64,000 bases of DNA from Candidatus Thorarchaeota archaeon (GTDB taxonomy: Archaea > Asgardarchaeota > Thorarchaeia > Thorarchaeales > Thorarchaeaceae): contig JAEOUN010000067.1 of the NCBI GenBank assembly GCA_016839245.1, positions 1 to 64,000 on the forward strand. Direction: 5' to 3'. The notes beneath the pieces are model-generated. The model was given only the letters and a program-made list of their open reading frames with translations, was not told where the DNA came from and did not search any database. A program made the position numbers and the translations under genes. Below are positions 9,777 through 19,249 of the stretch, one piece after another (within the stretch, counting starts at the first letter, position 1; each line of letters opens with the position of its first letter).

Positions 9777-11615
9777 ATGATGGAACCGTACACAATTTTA
9801 CGACAGGTCAAAGTATATTCGCTTGGTGCGCTTATTGGTGTGATTTCAGGGCTAACCGCCATCATGTTAAGACTCCTTATCCTTGGTCTAAGTCTTATAT
9901 TTGTGACATTACCTAATTTGATGGGAGCCGCAGGGTGGATAGTCGCGCCAGCAATAGGAGGATTGGCGGTCGCATATATCGTTGTCAAGTATGCTCCAGA
10001 AACAAAGGGACATGGTGTACCAGAGGTTATTGAGTCATATGTCGTAAAAGATGGAAAAATGCGCCTTCGTGTACCAGTCCTGAAGAGTGTCGCATCTGCA
10101 ATAACTATTGGATCAGGTGGTTCCTGTGGTCGCGAGGGGCCAATTGCTCAGATTGGCGCAGGTGTGGGCGCTGCAGTTGCGGAATTCTTCAAAATGGAAA
10201 AAAATGAGACAAAGACGCTGCTTGTATGTGGATTAGCATCAGGAATTTCAGCTACCTTTAATGCGCCTCTTGGTGGGGCACTCTTTGGTATAGAGGTACT
10301 TGCTGGAGGCATTGTTGGTTTTTCTATTCTTCCTGTCATTCTATCATCGGTTGTCGCAACTGCAGTTGCGAATCTCTTAGTCGGTTCATCAATATCCTTC
10401 CAGTCACCACAGTTTGTACTTAGCACTCCTATCGAACTTGTCCTCTATCTTATTCTTGGGCTTATTTTAGGAGTATTGAGTGTTGTATGGATGAAGGGGC
10501 TCTACTTCATCGAAGATATCTTTGACAACATTCGTACATCTGAATATTTGAAGCCTGCAATCGGTGGTGCTCTAGTTGGATTGGTTGCTCTTGTTGCCAT
10601 CTTTCTTGAGTCGATGTCGGGATATGTAGGAGCCTATGATGAAACAAACCTTTTTGGAACGTTACAGCCATACTACCCTGCAATCATGGGAGTAGATTAT
10701 GCCTTCATTGATGCGGTTCTTAGAAGTGATGTGACGGCTCTTGGAGTAGGAATAGCAGTCATACTTCTTCTCTCGTTTGCGGTTCTCAAGATAATAGCAA
10801 CAAGTTTCACATTAGGCTCAGGAGGATCTGGCGGTGTATTTGCACCAACATTATTCATGGGCGCAGGATTTGGAGGTGCCCTAGGTATTATCTTTTCAAC
10901 ATTATTACCATTTGCAGTTCCTCAGCCAATGGCCTTTGCACTGGTCGGGATGGCAGCCCTCTTCGCGGGTTCAGGAAGGGCACCAATAACATGCATTATC
11001 ATTATCATGGAAATGACTGATGACTACCACATGATTCTCCCGCTGATGATTGCTGTTTCAACATCATATCTTGTTTCTTCCCTATTGGAAAAAGAGAGCA
11101 TCTATACGATGAAGCTGGCACGCCGCGGAGTACATGTCAGAAGAGGGACACATATCGGTGCTTTGAAAGAGATTAGAGTCACTGAGATAATGACGAAAAA
11201 ACCAACAATTCTCACTCCTGACATGACTGCCACGGAAGTCTTCAAGATAATTGACAGGACTCATCATACAAAATTCCCAGTTGTGGAAGATGACAAGGTG
11301 GTCGGTATTCTTATTGCAGAGGACCTTTTCCAGAAACAAAAGAATCCAGAGCGAGAAAATAGAGTGAGAGATCTCATGAGTGAGGATTTCCTGCACCTGG
11401 CGCCGACTTGTACCATGGACAGTGTCCTCCATGCCATGATGGATAGGGATGAAGGACATGCTGTCGTATCGGACCCAGAGCACCCAGGTTGTATGCTTGG
11501 TTATGTCACAAAGGCAGATGTCTTGAAAGCCTATGATATAGCCATCATTCGATTACAGAAAGCAGGCATTGACATAGAAGATATCGAACCAGTTGAACTA
11601 CTTGATATCCCATGA
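9777..11615 (+). CDS. ClC chloride channel/antiporter with CBS pair (copy 1)
   Basis: A ClC-family membrane protein with many transmembrane helices, moving chloride, and in antiporters exchanging it for protons. Selectivity-filter segments are GHGVPEVIESY near residue 75 and GSCGREGPIAQIGAG near 110; the Glu of GREGP is the gating glutamate. The late helix N region carries GSGGSGGVFAPTLFMGA. Residues from about 460 form two CBS domains (VTEIMTKKPTIL, HTKFPVVEDDKVVGIL, DEGHAVVSD), which usually bind adenine nucleotides and regulate gating. The length of 612 residues is normal. A similar gene follows 134 bases downstream, making a tandem pair. Confidence 0.94.
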   Translation: MMEPYTILRQVKVYSLGALIGVISGLTAIMLRLLILGLSLIFVTLPNLMGAAGWIVAPAIGGLAVAYIVVKYAPETKGHGVPEVIESYVVKDGKMRLRVPVLKSVASAITIGSGGSCGREGPIAQIGAGVGAAVAEFFKMEKNETKTLLVCGLASGISATFNAPLGGALFGIEVLAGGIVGFSILPVILSSVVATAVANLLVGSSISFQSPQFVLSTPIELVLYLILGLILGVLSVVWMKGLYFIEDIFDNIRTSEYLKPAIGGALVGLVALVAIFLESMSGYVGAYDETNLFGTLQPYYPAIMGVDYAFIDAVLRSDVTALGVGIAVILLLSFAVLKIIATSFTLGSGGSGGVFAPTLFMGAGFGGALGIIFSTLLPFAVPQPMAFALVGMAALFAGSGRAPITCIIIIMEMTDDYHMILPLMIAVSTSYLVSSLLEKESIYTMKLARRGVHVRRGTHIGALKEIRVTEIMTKKPTILTPDMTATEVFKIIDRTHHTKFPVVEDDKVVGILIAEDLFQKQKNPERENRVRDLMSEDFLHLAPTCTMDSVLHAMMDRDEGHAVVSDPEHPGCMLGYVTKADVLKAYDIAIIRLQKAGIDIEDIEPVELLDIP

Positions 11616-11749
11616 GTCACATGCAATGCAATCAGGGGTCGGATTCATGTCATAAATCACACGGTCATATGGTCAAACTTAATATAATATCGATTCGGTT
11701 CATCGACTTGTCTAGAATTGGTCATACTCCTAGAGGTTGACGGCTTTCT

Positions 11750-13591
11750 ATGATCGGACGTAAGAATATTTCACAGCAAATATACATCTATTCACTGGGT
11801 GCTATTGTAGGAGTAATATCGGGTCTAGCAGCAGTTCTATTGCGATTCTTGATTACTGGCGTTAGTTATGTATTTGTCATAATTCCGCAGACAATTGGCA
11901 TAGCAGGATGGATTATTATTCCAGCTATTGGAGGACTTCTTGTTGCCGCAATCATCATAAAATGTGCGCCTGAAACAAGAGGGCATGGAGTACCAGAGGT
12001 AATGGAGGCGTATGTTCTTCAGGGAGGAAAAATGCGACTTCGTGTGCCAATTCTTAAGAGCATCACTTCAGCAATATCCATTGGAACAGGAGGTTCTTGT
12101 GGGCGTGAAGGTCCCATTGCCCAAATTGGAGCAGGAGTAGGATCAGCAGTTGCTAGCCGCTTAAATCTTGGAAAAGATGATACAAAAACACTCGTGCTGT
12201 GTGGCCTATCATCAGGTCTTGCAGCCACGTTTAATGCACCTCTTGGTGGTGCACTCTTTGGTATCGAGATTATTGCAGGAGGTGTTCTTGGTTTTTCAAT
12301 TCTGCCAATCATTCTTTCATGTGTTTTTGCAACAGCTATGGCGGGAATCACAACACAGATGATCTTGGGAAGCAACACAAACCTAACGTTTGATACACCT
12401 TCATTCGTCATGAGTAATCCAACAGAACTCGTGTTCTTTCTGATACTTGGGATTGTCTTGGGCTTAGTCAGTATTATTTGGATGAGAGGATTCTATCGTA
12501 TTGAGAGTTTCTTTGAGAAGATACGGGTGTCCAAATATTTCCTTCCCGCAATAGGAGGAATATGCACAGGTATTCTAGGAGTTATCGTGATTTATCTAGA
12601 GCAAGCATTTCACTATTCAGGCACGTTCAAAGACCAACCATATTTTCCAGCAATAATGGGAGATGAGTATCCTTTCATCAATGCCGTACTTGTCAGCCCA
12701 GATATAACAACGGGAGGAGTATCTCTTTTAGCAGTCCTTGGACTATTTGGTGTAATTAAGATTATTTCCACAAGTACAACACTAGGATCAGGTGGATCTG
12801 GTGGTGTCTTCGCACCAACATTATTCATTGGTGCAGGTTTAGGCGGGGCTTTGGGATGGATATTTGCATATATAGCTCCATCTATTGTACCACCGGCAAC
12901 AGCAATGGTTTTTGCACTCGTAGGCATGGCTGCACTCTTTGGAGGTTCATGTAGAGCTCCGATTACGGGTATCGTCATTATTGCAGAGATGTCTGGCGAT
13001 TATTTTTTGATCTTACCACTAATGATCTCGGTCTCTTCAGCATATCTTGTTTCTTCATTGATAGAAAGAGAGAGTATCTATACTATGAAGCTAGCGCGTC
13101 GCGGTGTACATATCAATAGAGGAACACATGTTGGTATATTGAAATCAATCACCGTAGGAGAGATAATGACAAAGACGCCTACCATCTTGAAACCCGATAT
13201 GAGAACCTCTGAAGTATTCAGAATAATTGACACGACACATCATACCAAATTCCCTGTTATTGACGATGAAAACAAAGTGGTCGGAATTCTTATTGCTGAA
13301 GACCTCTTCCAGGCTCCAAAGAATGAAGAGGGAGAGGAGAATCATGTCAAGGATCTCATGGATACCGATTTCTTACGTCTCACAGCTGATTGTACAATGG
13401 ATGCTGCACTACAAGCAATGGTTGAGAGAGACGAGGGGCATGCAGTCGTTGTTGATCCCGATAATCCCGACTTCATGATTGGATACATAACCAAAGCTGA
13501 TGTCCTGAAAGCATATGAGATCGCTTTAATGCGACTACAGACAATCGGTATTGATGTCGAAGATATTACGCCAGCAGATATCATCACATGA
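11750..13591 (+). CDS. ClC chloride channel/antiporter with CBS pair (copy 2)
   Basis: A close paralogue of the preceding ClC gene with the same plan: GHGVPEVMEAY, GSCGREGPIAQIGAG with the gating Glu, GSGGSGGVFAPTLFIGA, then a C-terminal CBS pair (VGEIMTKTPTIL, HTKFPVID, DEGHAVVVD). Its 613 residues align almost end to end with copy 1, with scattered substitutions and small length differences in extracytoplasmic loops. It has its own spacer of 134 bases, so separate transcription is possible. Both copies keep all visible functional motifs, so neither looks decayed. Different roles (acid stress, anion homeostasis) are plausible but not shown. Confidence 0.94.
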   Translation: MIGRKNISQQIYIYSLGAIVGVISGLAAVLLRFLITGVSYVFVIIPQTIGIAGWIIIPAIGGLLVAAIIIKCAPETRGHGVPEVMEAYVLQGGKMRLRVPILKSITSAISIGTGGSCGREGPIAQIGAGVGSAVASRLNLGKDDTKTLVLCGLSSGLAATFNAPLGGALFGIEIIAGGVLGFSILPIILSCVFATAMAGITTQMILGSNTNLTFDTPSFVMSNPTELVFFLILGIVLGLVSIIWMRGFYRIESFFEKIRVSKYFLPAIGGICTGILGVIVIYLEQAFHYSGTFKDQPYFPAIMGDEYPFINAVLVSPDITTGGVSLLAVLGLFGVIKIISTSTTLGSGGSGGVFAPTLFIGAGLGGALGWIFAYIAPSIVPPATAMVFALVGMAALFGGSCRAPITGIVIIAEMSGDYFLILPLMISVSSAYLVSSLIERESIYTMKLARRGVHINRGTHVGILKSITVGEIMTKTPTILKPDMRTSEVFRIIDTTHHTKFPVIDDENKVVGILIAEDLFQAPKNEEGEENHVKDLMDTDFLRLTADCTMDAALQAMVERDEGHAVVVDPDNPDFMIGYITKADVLKAYEIALMRLQTIGIDVEDITPADIIT

Positions 13592-13659
13592 TTACAACTA
13601 TACATTATATTGGTTGAGAATAACAGGGGAATGGTTTATGTCTGAGAATAACCAGTTAT

Positions 13660-14760
13660 GTGATTATGGCAGACATCAGTATTGAATTCTTAGGGTGCAG
13701 ATTCAGAAATCCTGTCTTCACAGCTGCAGGACCAACTTCAAGGGATGGAATGACCTTACTTAATGCTGCCGCAGGAGGAGTTGGAGGTCTTGTTGCTAAG
13801 ACGGTGAGCATAGGGCCTGCAGATGTACCTAAGCCAAATATGGCTGCACTGGAACAGGGAAGAGTAGGATCAAGAAGAGGTATCCTCAATGCAGAACTCT
13901 GGAGCGAGTTGCCGCTAGAAACTTGGTTGGAGAGAGAGTATCCGATCGCTTTGAGTTCCGGATTACCTCTTATAGCAAGTGTTGGCTATACTCCTGAAGA
14001 TGTCAGTATTATTGCACCGCAACTTGAGAAAGCAGGGATACGTGCAATTGAATTCAGTACACACTATGTTGGTGGACATGTCGATATTGCCAAGGCTCTG
14101 AGAGATGCTGTTGATATACCAATTGTAGCAAAATTGAGCCCAAAAGTGGATGTAGTCGAAGTAGCAAAAGCATTAGAACCTCATGTTGATGCAATAGCAG
14201 CCATTAACACATTTGGCCCTTGTCTGAGAATCAATATCGAGACTGGAAAACCTATGTTGGGAAGTGACGCAGGATATGGTTGGATGAGTGGATCATCTCT
14301 CAAACCAATTGCACTGAGGTGTGTCGCGGACATTGCATCAAATGTGAAAATTCCTGTGATTGGTGTTGGCGGGATAATGACCGGAGAGGATGCTGTTGAG
14401 TTTCTTATGGCAGGAGCTTCTGCGGTACAGGTATGCACAGCTGCAATTCTTGAGGGTCATACAATTTATGGAAAAATTGCAGCGCAATTAGAAGATTGGC
14501 TCGACAGGCACGGCTATGACTCAATTCAGGATATCAAAGGACTTGCCTTAGCACATATGAAGAAGGGTGTTAGCCTGGAGCCACCTCCTGTCGTTGACCT
14601 TGAAAAATGCACCAAATGTGGACTATGTGAAAAGTCATGCGTCTATCACGCAATCACTGTAGACAAGGCGAAGGACCTCTTCATCATCGATGATGGCAAA
14701 TGCGAAGGATGTGGTATGTGCATCTCTGTGTGTCCATATTACGCACTTGATTACGAATAA
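13660..14760 (+). CDS. PreA-like dihydroorotate/dihydropyrimidine dehydrogenase with ferredoxin tail
   Basis: A flavin-dependent TIM-barrel enzyme of the DHODH/dihydropyrimidine dehydrogenase family. The start is GTG 13660 or ATG 13666 (MADISIEF). The N-terminal FRNPVFTAAGPTSRDG is the FMN-barrel start, and PVIGVGGIMTGEDAVEFLMAGASAVQ is the phosphate-binding end. From about residue 310 come two [4Fe-4S] motifs, CTKCGLCEKSC and CEGCGMCISVC. The catalytic base segment INTFG is present without the classical Ser/Cys of PyrD. Fusion of barrel and ferredoxin is as in PreA of NAD-dependent dihydropyrimidine dehydrogenase. The pyrimidine or related cyclic substrate is uncertain; a cyclic amidohydrolase gene lies 2.6 kb downstream. 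Confidence 0.88.
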   Translation: MIMADISIEFLGCRFRNPVFTAAGPTSRDGMTLLNAAAGGVGGLVAKTVSIGPADVPKPNMAALEQGRVGSRRGILNAELWSELPLETWLEREYPIALSSGLPLIASVGYTPEDVSIIAPQLEKAGIRAIEFSTHYVGGHVDIAKALRDAVDIPIVAKLSPKVDVVEVAKALEPHVDAIAAINTFGPCLRINIETGKPMLGSDAGYGWMSGSSLKPIALRCVADIASNVKIPVIGVGGIMTGEDAVEFLMAGASAVQVCTAAILEGHTIYGKIAAQLEDWLDRHGYDSIQDIKGLALAHMKKGVSLEPPPVVDLEKCTKCGLCEKSCVYHAITVDKAKDLFIIDDGKCEGCGMCISVCPYYALDYE

Positions 14761-14787
14761 CAGAGTTAGATGTTCTAACGGATTCTG

Positions 14788-15972
14788 TCACAGGAACAAC
14801 ATGGACTCCAGACCAGTGGTGAGAAGTTTCGCTTTCCCTTTTGTCACGACATAGTCATTTTCTATACGGACACCGCCCGAGTTTGGAAGGTAGACTCCTG
14901 GTTCTATTGCCATGATATGTCCCTCGGAAAAATTGTCTTCACGATTATACATGCTTGGTTGCTCATGGACTTCCAATCCAATTCCATGACCAAGACCATG
15001 GGTCATCCCATCTTTCGCATCAGGATTGAGTCGCTGTGAGTCAAAACCATGTTTTTTCAGAGTATTGAAACATGCTAGGTTGACATCATCGATATTTGCA
15101 CCATCAGTGAGTGCATCAATTGTGGCATTCCCGGCATCCTGAACAGCGTCATACATTTTCATCACTTGTTTTGGTACGGTCCCCTTAACAAAAGTTCGAG
15201 TGACATCAGCGATATACCTGTCCAGTTTGAGTCTTGGAAACACATCCATGATTATGGGAACATTGGCCTTTAGTTTGTCTTTAAGGTCACCAAGGTAGTG
15301 CCAATCGAAACCCTTCTTCCCTACAGCCAAGATAGTATCCTCTGACGATTCTGCATACTGGTCAAGAAGAGCGTGCTCAAGTGCAAGTTTAACATCGCCA
15401 ACTGTAAGAGGTTTGGTATTGTACATTAGCGTCTTGTTTGGACCAATATCGCTCTCACGTACCATGTCCAAGACCCGAGAGATAGCTGTAGTCGTTGCAA
15501 GACCAGCTTTCTTGATTATCTTGATCTCTCTGGGAGTCTTTGTTGCTCGTGCCTCCTCAACAATATCACGAACCACTTTGACGTTATAGCCAGATTCTTG
15601 AAGCACAACTAGTAGATTCGCAGGAAAGTCCTTCGGTACTCCCAGTACATCTCCAGAGAATTCTGCCTTCAAGAGATCGTTGAAGATTCTATCTTGATTA
15701 TCTACAATCTTCTTGTTCTCACGGAGTATCTGAAGATAGACCTCAGTGAGGTCATGAGTGTGAGTGATAAAACTCTCCTTTTTGACTCGTTCCAATGTCA
15801 AGAGGTTCGAACCAACGAGAGGGGCTTCGTTTCGATTCTTCAAGATGGCTATGTCATCTCCGGAGCGAAAACCTGTCAACCAATAGATGTTTGGTTTCTC
15901 AAACGCATTTCCATAAAGGAGAAGCGCATCAATGTGATACTTTTCCATCAAGGGATCAAGATCTTCATGCAT
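14788..15972 (-). CDS. M24 family Xaa-Pro dipeptidase-like metallopeptidase
   Basis: A creatinase/prolidase-fold peptidase. The N-terminal creatinase-like domain covers about residues 1-130. The C-terminal pita-bread domain shows all five metal ligands: Asp in IIMDVFPRL, Asp in IADVTRTF, His in GLGHGIGLEVHE, Glu in MAIEPGVYLP and Glu in VRIENDYVV. The length of 394 residues is normal for PepQ-like enzymes. It probably cleaves Xaa-Pro dipeptides in the cytoplasm. It sits alone on the minus strand, 27 bases from the convergent PreA-like gene and just downstream of a PfkB kinase on the same strand (49-base gap), which may share its transcript. Confidence 0.92.
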   Translation of the reverse strand: MHEDLDPLMEKYHIDALLLYGNAFEKPNIYWLTGFRSGDDIAILKNRNEAPLVGSNLLTLERVKKESFITHTHDLTEVYLQILRENKKIVDNQDRIFNDLLKAEFSGDVLGVPKDFPANLLVVLQESGYNVKVVRDIVEEARATKTPREIKIIKKAGLATTTAISRVLDMVRESDIGPNKTLMYNTKPLTVGDVKLALEHALLDQYAESSEDTILAVGKKGFDWHYLGDLKDKLKANVPIIMDVFPRLKLDRYIADVTRTFVKGTVPKQVMKMYDAVQDAGNATIDALTDGANIDDVNLACFNTLKKHGFDSQRLNPDAKDGMTHGLGHGIGLEVHEQPSMYNREDNFSEGHIMAIEPGVYLPNSGGVRIENDYVVTKGKAKLLTTGLESMLFL

Positions 15973-16021
15973 GAATCTCGCCTAGCTCCAACAAGATGTA
16001 CTATGAGAAAAAAGTTTCCAA

Positions 16022-16918
16022 TTAGGCCTGCATATAATTACGCATGCGATTTTCTACCATTGTCCGCGATGGCATATTATACGGACCAACTGTTTCCACA
16101 TTAAATGAAGAACACGTTGCCGCAAAAAGTCCTGCACGCCTTACACCTGCAGAACGGATGTATTCAATCAGAAATCCGATAGAATAGATGTCCCCACAAC
16201 CTGTGGTGTCAACCTGCTTCTTTGCTAAAACAAGTGGAATCTCAATCTGTGCGTTCCGGGTATAGATAACTGAACCACGATGATCATGAGTTACTAAGAC
16301 TATTCTGGGACCTAGTGAGAGGATATAGCTCGCCGCAGCCAGTTCAGATTTCGCAGAAATAGTGGCAAATAATTCGCTCTCGTGGCATTTTACTACGTCT
16401 ACCAATCCTAACACTTCATCACGATCATCCCAAACACGAGGGATGACTTTCTTATTGGAGTCAATATCTCTAATATAACCTTGAACATCAAGAGATACCA
16501 AGGCACCACTTGATTTTGCGGATCGTATGCACTCTATATCGATTTCATGGGGAGTGAGAGGAGAGAAGTGAATAATGGTTGCATCAAGATGGTCATCAGA
16601 GAAATCATCAGGAAGAATCCGAGGTGCAAGAGCCTCCACGAATTGTGTTCGATTCCCAAGTGCATCATATCTGTTAACAAATCGTGTAGATGACTTTCCG
16701 TCTGTTACAAGCCCACTCAGATTTATGCCTGAACTCCTCAACGCGGTATGGTAGTCATCTTCAAAGTCCGCTCCTACTTTAGAAATGATTCCGGTGCCAA
16801 AGGCACCAATAGCTGGGGCAAGCATTGCATATGCAGTACTTCCACCAAGTGCCTCTTGAGAATACTCAGGTGTAATTATGAGATCTCTGCTCAAGTGACC
16901 TACGATGACAATCTCCAT
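16022..16918 (-). CDS. PfkB family carbohydrate/nucleoside kinase
   Basis: A ribokinase-superfamily sugar or nucleoside kinase. The N-terminal GGSTAYAMLAPAIGAFGTG corresponds to the PfkB substrate-binding Gly-rich segment. The C-terminal anion hole and catalytic base motif reads DTTGCGDIYSIGF, with the Asp of GCGD as catalytic base. The length of 298 residues is typical. Substrate is not readable; archaeal members phosphorylate ribose, nucleosides, KDG or fructose phosphates. The gene starts with ATG at 16918 and precedes the M24 peptidase on the same strand. Confidence 0.9.
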   Translation of the reverse strand: MEIVIVGHLSRDLIITPEYSQEALGGSTAYAMLAPAIGAFGTGIISKVGADFEDDYHTALRSSGINLSGLVTDGKSSTRFVNRYDALGNRTQFVEALAPRILPDDFSDDHLDATIIHFSPLTPHEIDIECIRSAKSSGALVSLDVQGYIRDIDSNKKVIPRVWDDRDEVLGLVDVVKCHESELFATISAKSELAAASYILSLGPRIVLVTHDHRGSVIYTRNAQIEIPLVLAKKQVDTTGCGDIYSIGFLIEYIRSAGVRRAGLFAATCSSFNVETVGPYNMPSRTMVENRMRNYMQA

Positions 16919-17055
16919 TTAGTATTTCACAACTCGCCTAACTCTGAATATATTCGGATTTCTAGTAAATTTTCCTAAATTTCTGTCTTATTACTCAACC
17001 GCTGACATAAGGCAATTGTTTTAATCACATAGACATATTTCATCTGGTTGAGTGT

Positions 17056-17343
17056 GTGACCTTGGCTCGAGTCATTGTAAAGTTCTTTGCATCAGTAAGA
17101 GAGGTAACCGGTACAAAAGACAGAGAAATGGAAGCTGAGACCATTCAAGAACTACTTGAGAAATTAAAGACAACCTATGGTCATCGATTCATTCATGCTG
17201 TTATTGATCCGAAAACCGGACAACTGAAGCAATTCTATTCGTGTATGGTGAACGGAAAACGCATTGAGCTACTTGATGGATATGAAACCAGACTAAGTGA
17301 TAATGATGCTGTAGCACTGTTTCCACCGGTAGGAGGTGGATGA
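17056..17343 (+). CDS. MoaD/ThiS family sulfur-carrier protein
   Basis: A ubiquitin-fold sulfur carrier with 95 residues ending in the diagnostic C-terminal glycines (FPPVGGG). The C-terminal Gly is adenylated and thiocarboxylated, then donates sulfur to form the dithiolene of molybdopterin/tungstopterin. It begins at GTG 17056 and overlaps the following amidohydrolase start by eight bases. Its position just before the second ferredoxin-AOR module is consistent with tungstopterin supply for AOR. MoaD-like proteins adjacent to AOR genes are common in archaea. A dual role in tRNA thiolation or SAMP-type conjugation cannot be excluded. Confidence 0.9.
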   Translation: MTLARVIVKFFASVREVTGTKDREMEAETIQELLEKLKTTYGHRFIHAVIDPKTGQLKQFYSCMVNGKRIELLDGYETRLSDNDAVALFPPVGGG

Positions 17344-18754
17344 AATAAGTAGCTCTCTGACATCCAAACACCGACGACAACAGGATAGAGGAAGTGTTGA
17401 TTTAGTTGTTAAAAATGCTCAGCTACTCCTTGATTCAGGTCTCGTGAAAGGAGGCTTGGGAGTCGCTAATGGGACAATTTCAATAATAGCAACAGATGAG
17501 CATCTTCCCGATGCGGAGAGGATAATCGATGCAGATGGCAGGATTTTGATGCCGGGATTGATTGATGCACATGTGCATTTTGACGATCCATTTATGCAGG
17601 CCCATGAAACATTTTCATCAGGTTCAAGGGCCGCAGCAGGAGGAGGTGTCACTACAGTCATTGATATGCCTCTTACTAATCAGGTCGATACAGAGAGAGC
17701 TGTAAAAGAAAAGATTGAACGCGGTGAGGCAACCTCGATTATTGATTTTTCCTTCTATGGTGGGATGATGAACGCTCGCAACATTGGGATTATTCCATCA
17801 TTTGTTGAGCAAGGACTTACTGCCTTCAAAGCTTTCACCTGTGAACCATACTATGCAAATACGGGTGTTATAACAAAGTGCCTAAGCGAAGTGTCTGAAT
17901 TTGGAGCACAGCTTACTGTTCATTCTGAGGATCAAGGTATCCTTGATGAATTTATGAGAGAGATGGAGAATGATTGGGATGCGCCTATTAGTCATTCTCT
18001 TGCGCGACCAAATATCGCAGAACAGCTGGCAATACGACAAAACATCGAGATTGCTAGATCGACAAAGGGGCACCTCCATATTGCTCATGTCTCGACCAGA
18101 GAGGGACTCACTGAGATAGAACGAGGAAAGCTGAGCGGAGTAACGGTGACAACGGAGGTATGTCCACATCACCTAGTCTTCTATCGAGATGACATGAACC
18201 GTCTTGGGCCAAGGAGTAAGATGAACCCGCCATTGCGGACAAAAGAGGACAGAGCAGCCCTATGGTCAGGACTCTTGAGAGGAGCAATCGATATCACTGT
18301 GAGTGACCATGCGCCTTGTTCCATAGAGAAGAAAGATGCAGGAAAAGATGACATTAGAGAGGCGTGGTCTGGAGTAGACGGAACACAGATAATTCTGAGA
18401 GTCCTCTTGTCAGAAGGAATCAATAAAGGTAGGATATCATATACACGACTTCTACATGTAACCTCTCAGAATCCAGCAAGGCTCTTTGGAATGTATCCAA
18501 AGAAAGGTACACTTCAGATTGGATCAGATGCAGACTTTGTACTTGTTAATCCCACAAAGGAGGAGAAAATATCGTCTGAGATGATGTTTTCAAAGTGTGA
18601 CTGGACCCTCTATGATGGGCTATCGATGATGGGAGTCCCAGAGATGACCTTTGTCCGTGGAGAACAGGTCTATGGAGAGGAGAAGATACTGGTTAAACCA
18701 GGACATGGTAAATTTCAGAAAATGGGCAGTGGAAAAAGACCATTAGGAGAGTAA
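17336..18754 (+). CDS. Cyclic amidohydrolase (dihydroorotase/allantoinase/dihydropyrimidinase family)
   Basis: A binuclear-metal hydrolase that opens cyclic amide rings. Visible site residues are the HxH in DAHVHFDDP, the likely carboxylated Lys in AFKAFTCEP, His in LTVHSEDQ, His in HIAHVSTREG, and the catalytic Asp in SDHAPCS. The DHAPCS form resembles allantoinase and dihydroorotase more than hydantoinase. The length of 472 residues fits. GTG 17336 is the start used, overlapping the MoaD-like gene by eight bases; no good later start is apparent. It could be the pyrimidine-pathway PyrC, or a catabolic ring opener paired with the PreA-like dehydrogenase upstream. Four bases separate it from the next gene. 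Confidence 0.87.
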   Translation: MDEISSSLTSKHRRQQDRGSVDLVVKNAQLLLDSGLVKGGLGVANGTISIIATDEHLPDAERIIDADGRILMPGLIDAHVHFDDPFMQAHETFSSGSRAAAGGGVTTVIDMPLTNQVDTERAVKEKIERGEATSIIDFSFYGGMMNARNIGIIPSFVEQGLTAFKAFTCEPYYANTGVITKCLSEVSEFGAQLTVHSEDQGILDEFMREMENDWDAPISHSLARPNIAEQLAIRQNIEIARSTKGHLHIAHVSTREGLTEIERGKLSGVTVTTEVCPHHLVFYRDDMNRLGPRSKMNPPLRTKEDRAALWSGLLRGAIDITVSDHAPCSIEKKDAGKDDIREAWSGVDGTQIILRVLLSEGINKGRISYTRLLHVTSQNPARLFGMYPKKGTLQIGSDADFVLVNPTKEEKISSEMMFSKCDWTLYDGLSMMGVPEMTFVRGEQVYGEEKILVKPGHGKFQKMGSGKRPLGE

Positions 18755-18757
18755 AAT

Positions 18758-19249
18758 GTGACCGAATTAGAATTCGTATTTGGGGATCCAGATATATGCT
18801 CAGGTTGTATGGTGTGTGCTAATGTCTGTAGCATGTACTATTACAAAGTCATCAGTCCTGAGAGAGCCCGCGTACAGGTTTTTAGAATAGAACCGGCCTT
18901 GGATTTTCCATTGTTCTGCCGCAACTGCGAAGATGCACCATGTATTGCTGCTTGTCCCGAAGGCGCATTGAGCAGGACATCAAAAGGAATAGTCATCGTG
19001 AACAATAAGAAATGCAATGGAACTGGGACCTGCGTAAAGGCCTGCCCGTACAATGCAATCCACATCCATCCTGATACTGGCAAGGCAATCAAATGCATAC
19101 AATGCGGACAGTGTGTGGATAGATGTCCAGCAGATGCATTATTCATGACAACAAAGAAAGAACTAGCCAAGAGAGATAAAGACGGGAGAATCAACGCGCT
19201 CTATGAGAAATATAGCAAGGTACTCTATCCAAAGGAGGAAGAAGAATGA
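18758..19249 (+). CDS. Polyferredoxin, partner of AOR (module 2)
   Basis: A 163-residue ferredoxin paralogous in layout to the one in the first AOR module. Cluster motifs are CSGCMVCANVC, CRNCEDAPCIAAC, CNGTGTCVKAC and CIQCGQCVDRC. In the third motif the second Cys is replaced by Thr (CNGTGTC), so that site may hold a [3Fe-4S] cluster, bind another ligand, or be empty. The start is GTG 18758. Its stop overlaps the ATG of the AOR gene (ATGA), so the two are coupled. The expected role is electron transfer from the adjacent AOR. Confidence 0.9.
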   Translation: MTELEFVFGDPDICSGCMVCANVCSMYYYKVISPERARVQVFRIEPALDFPLFCRNCEDAPCIAACPEGALSRTSKGIVIVNNKKCNGTGTCVKACPYNAIHIHPDTGKAIKCIQCGQCVDRCPADALFMTTKKELAKRDKDGRINALYEKYSKVLYPKEEEE

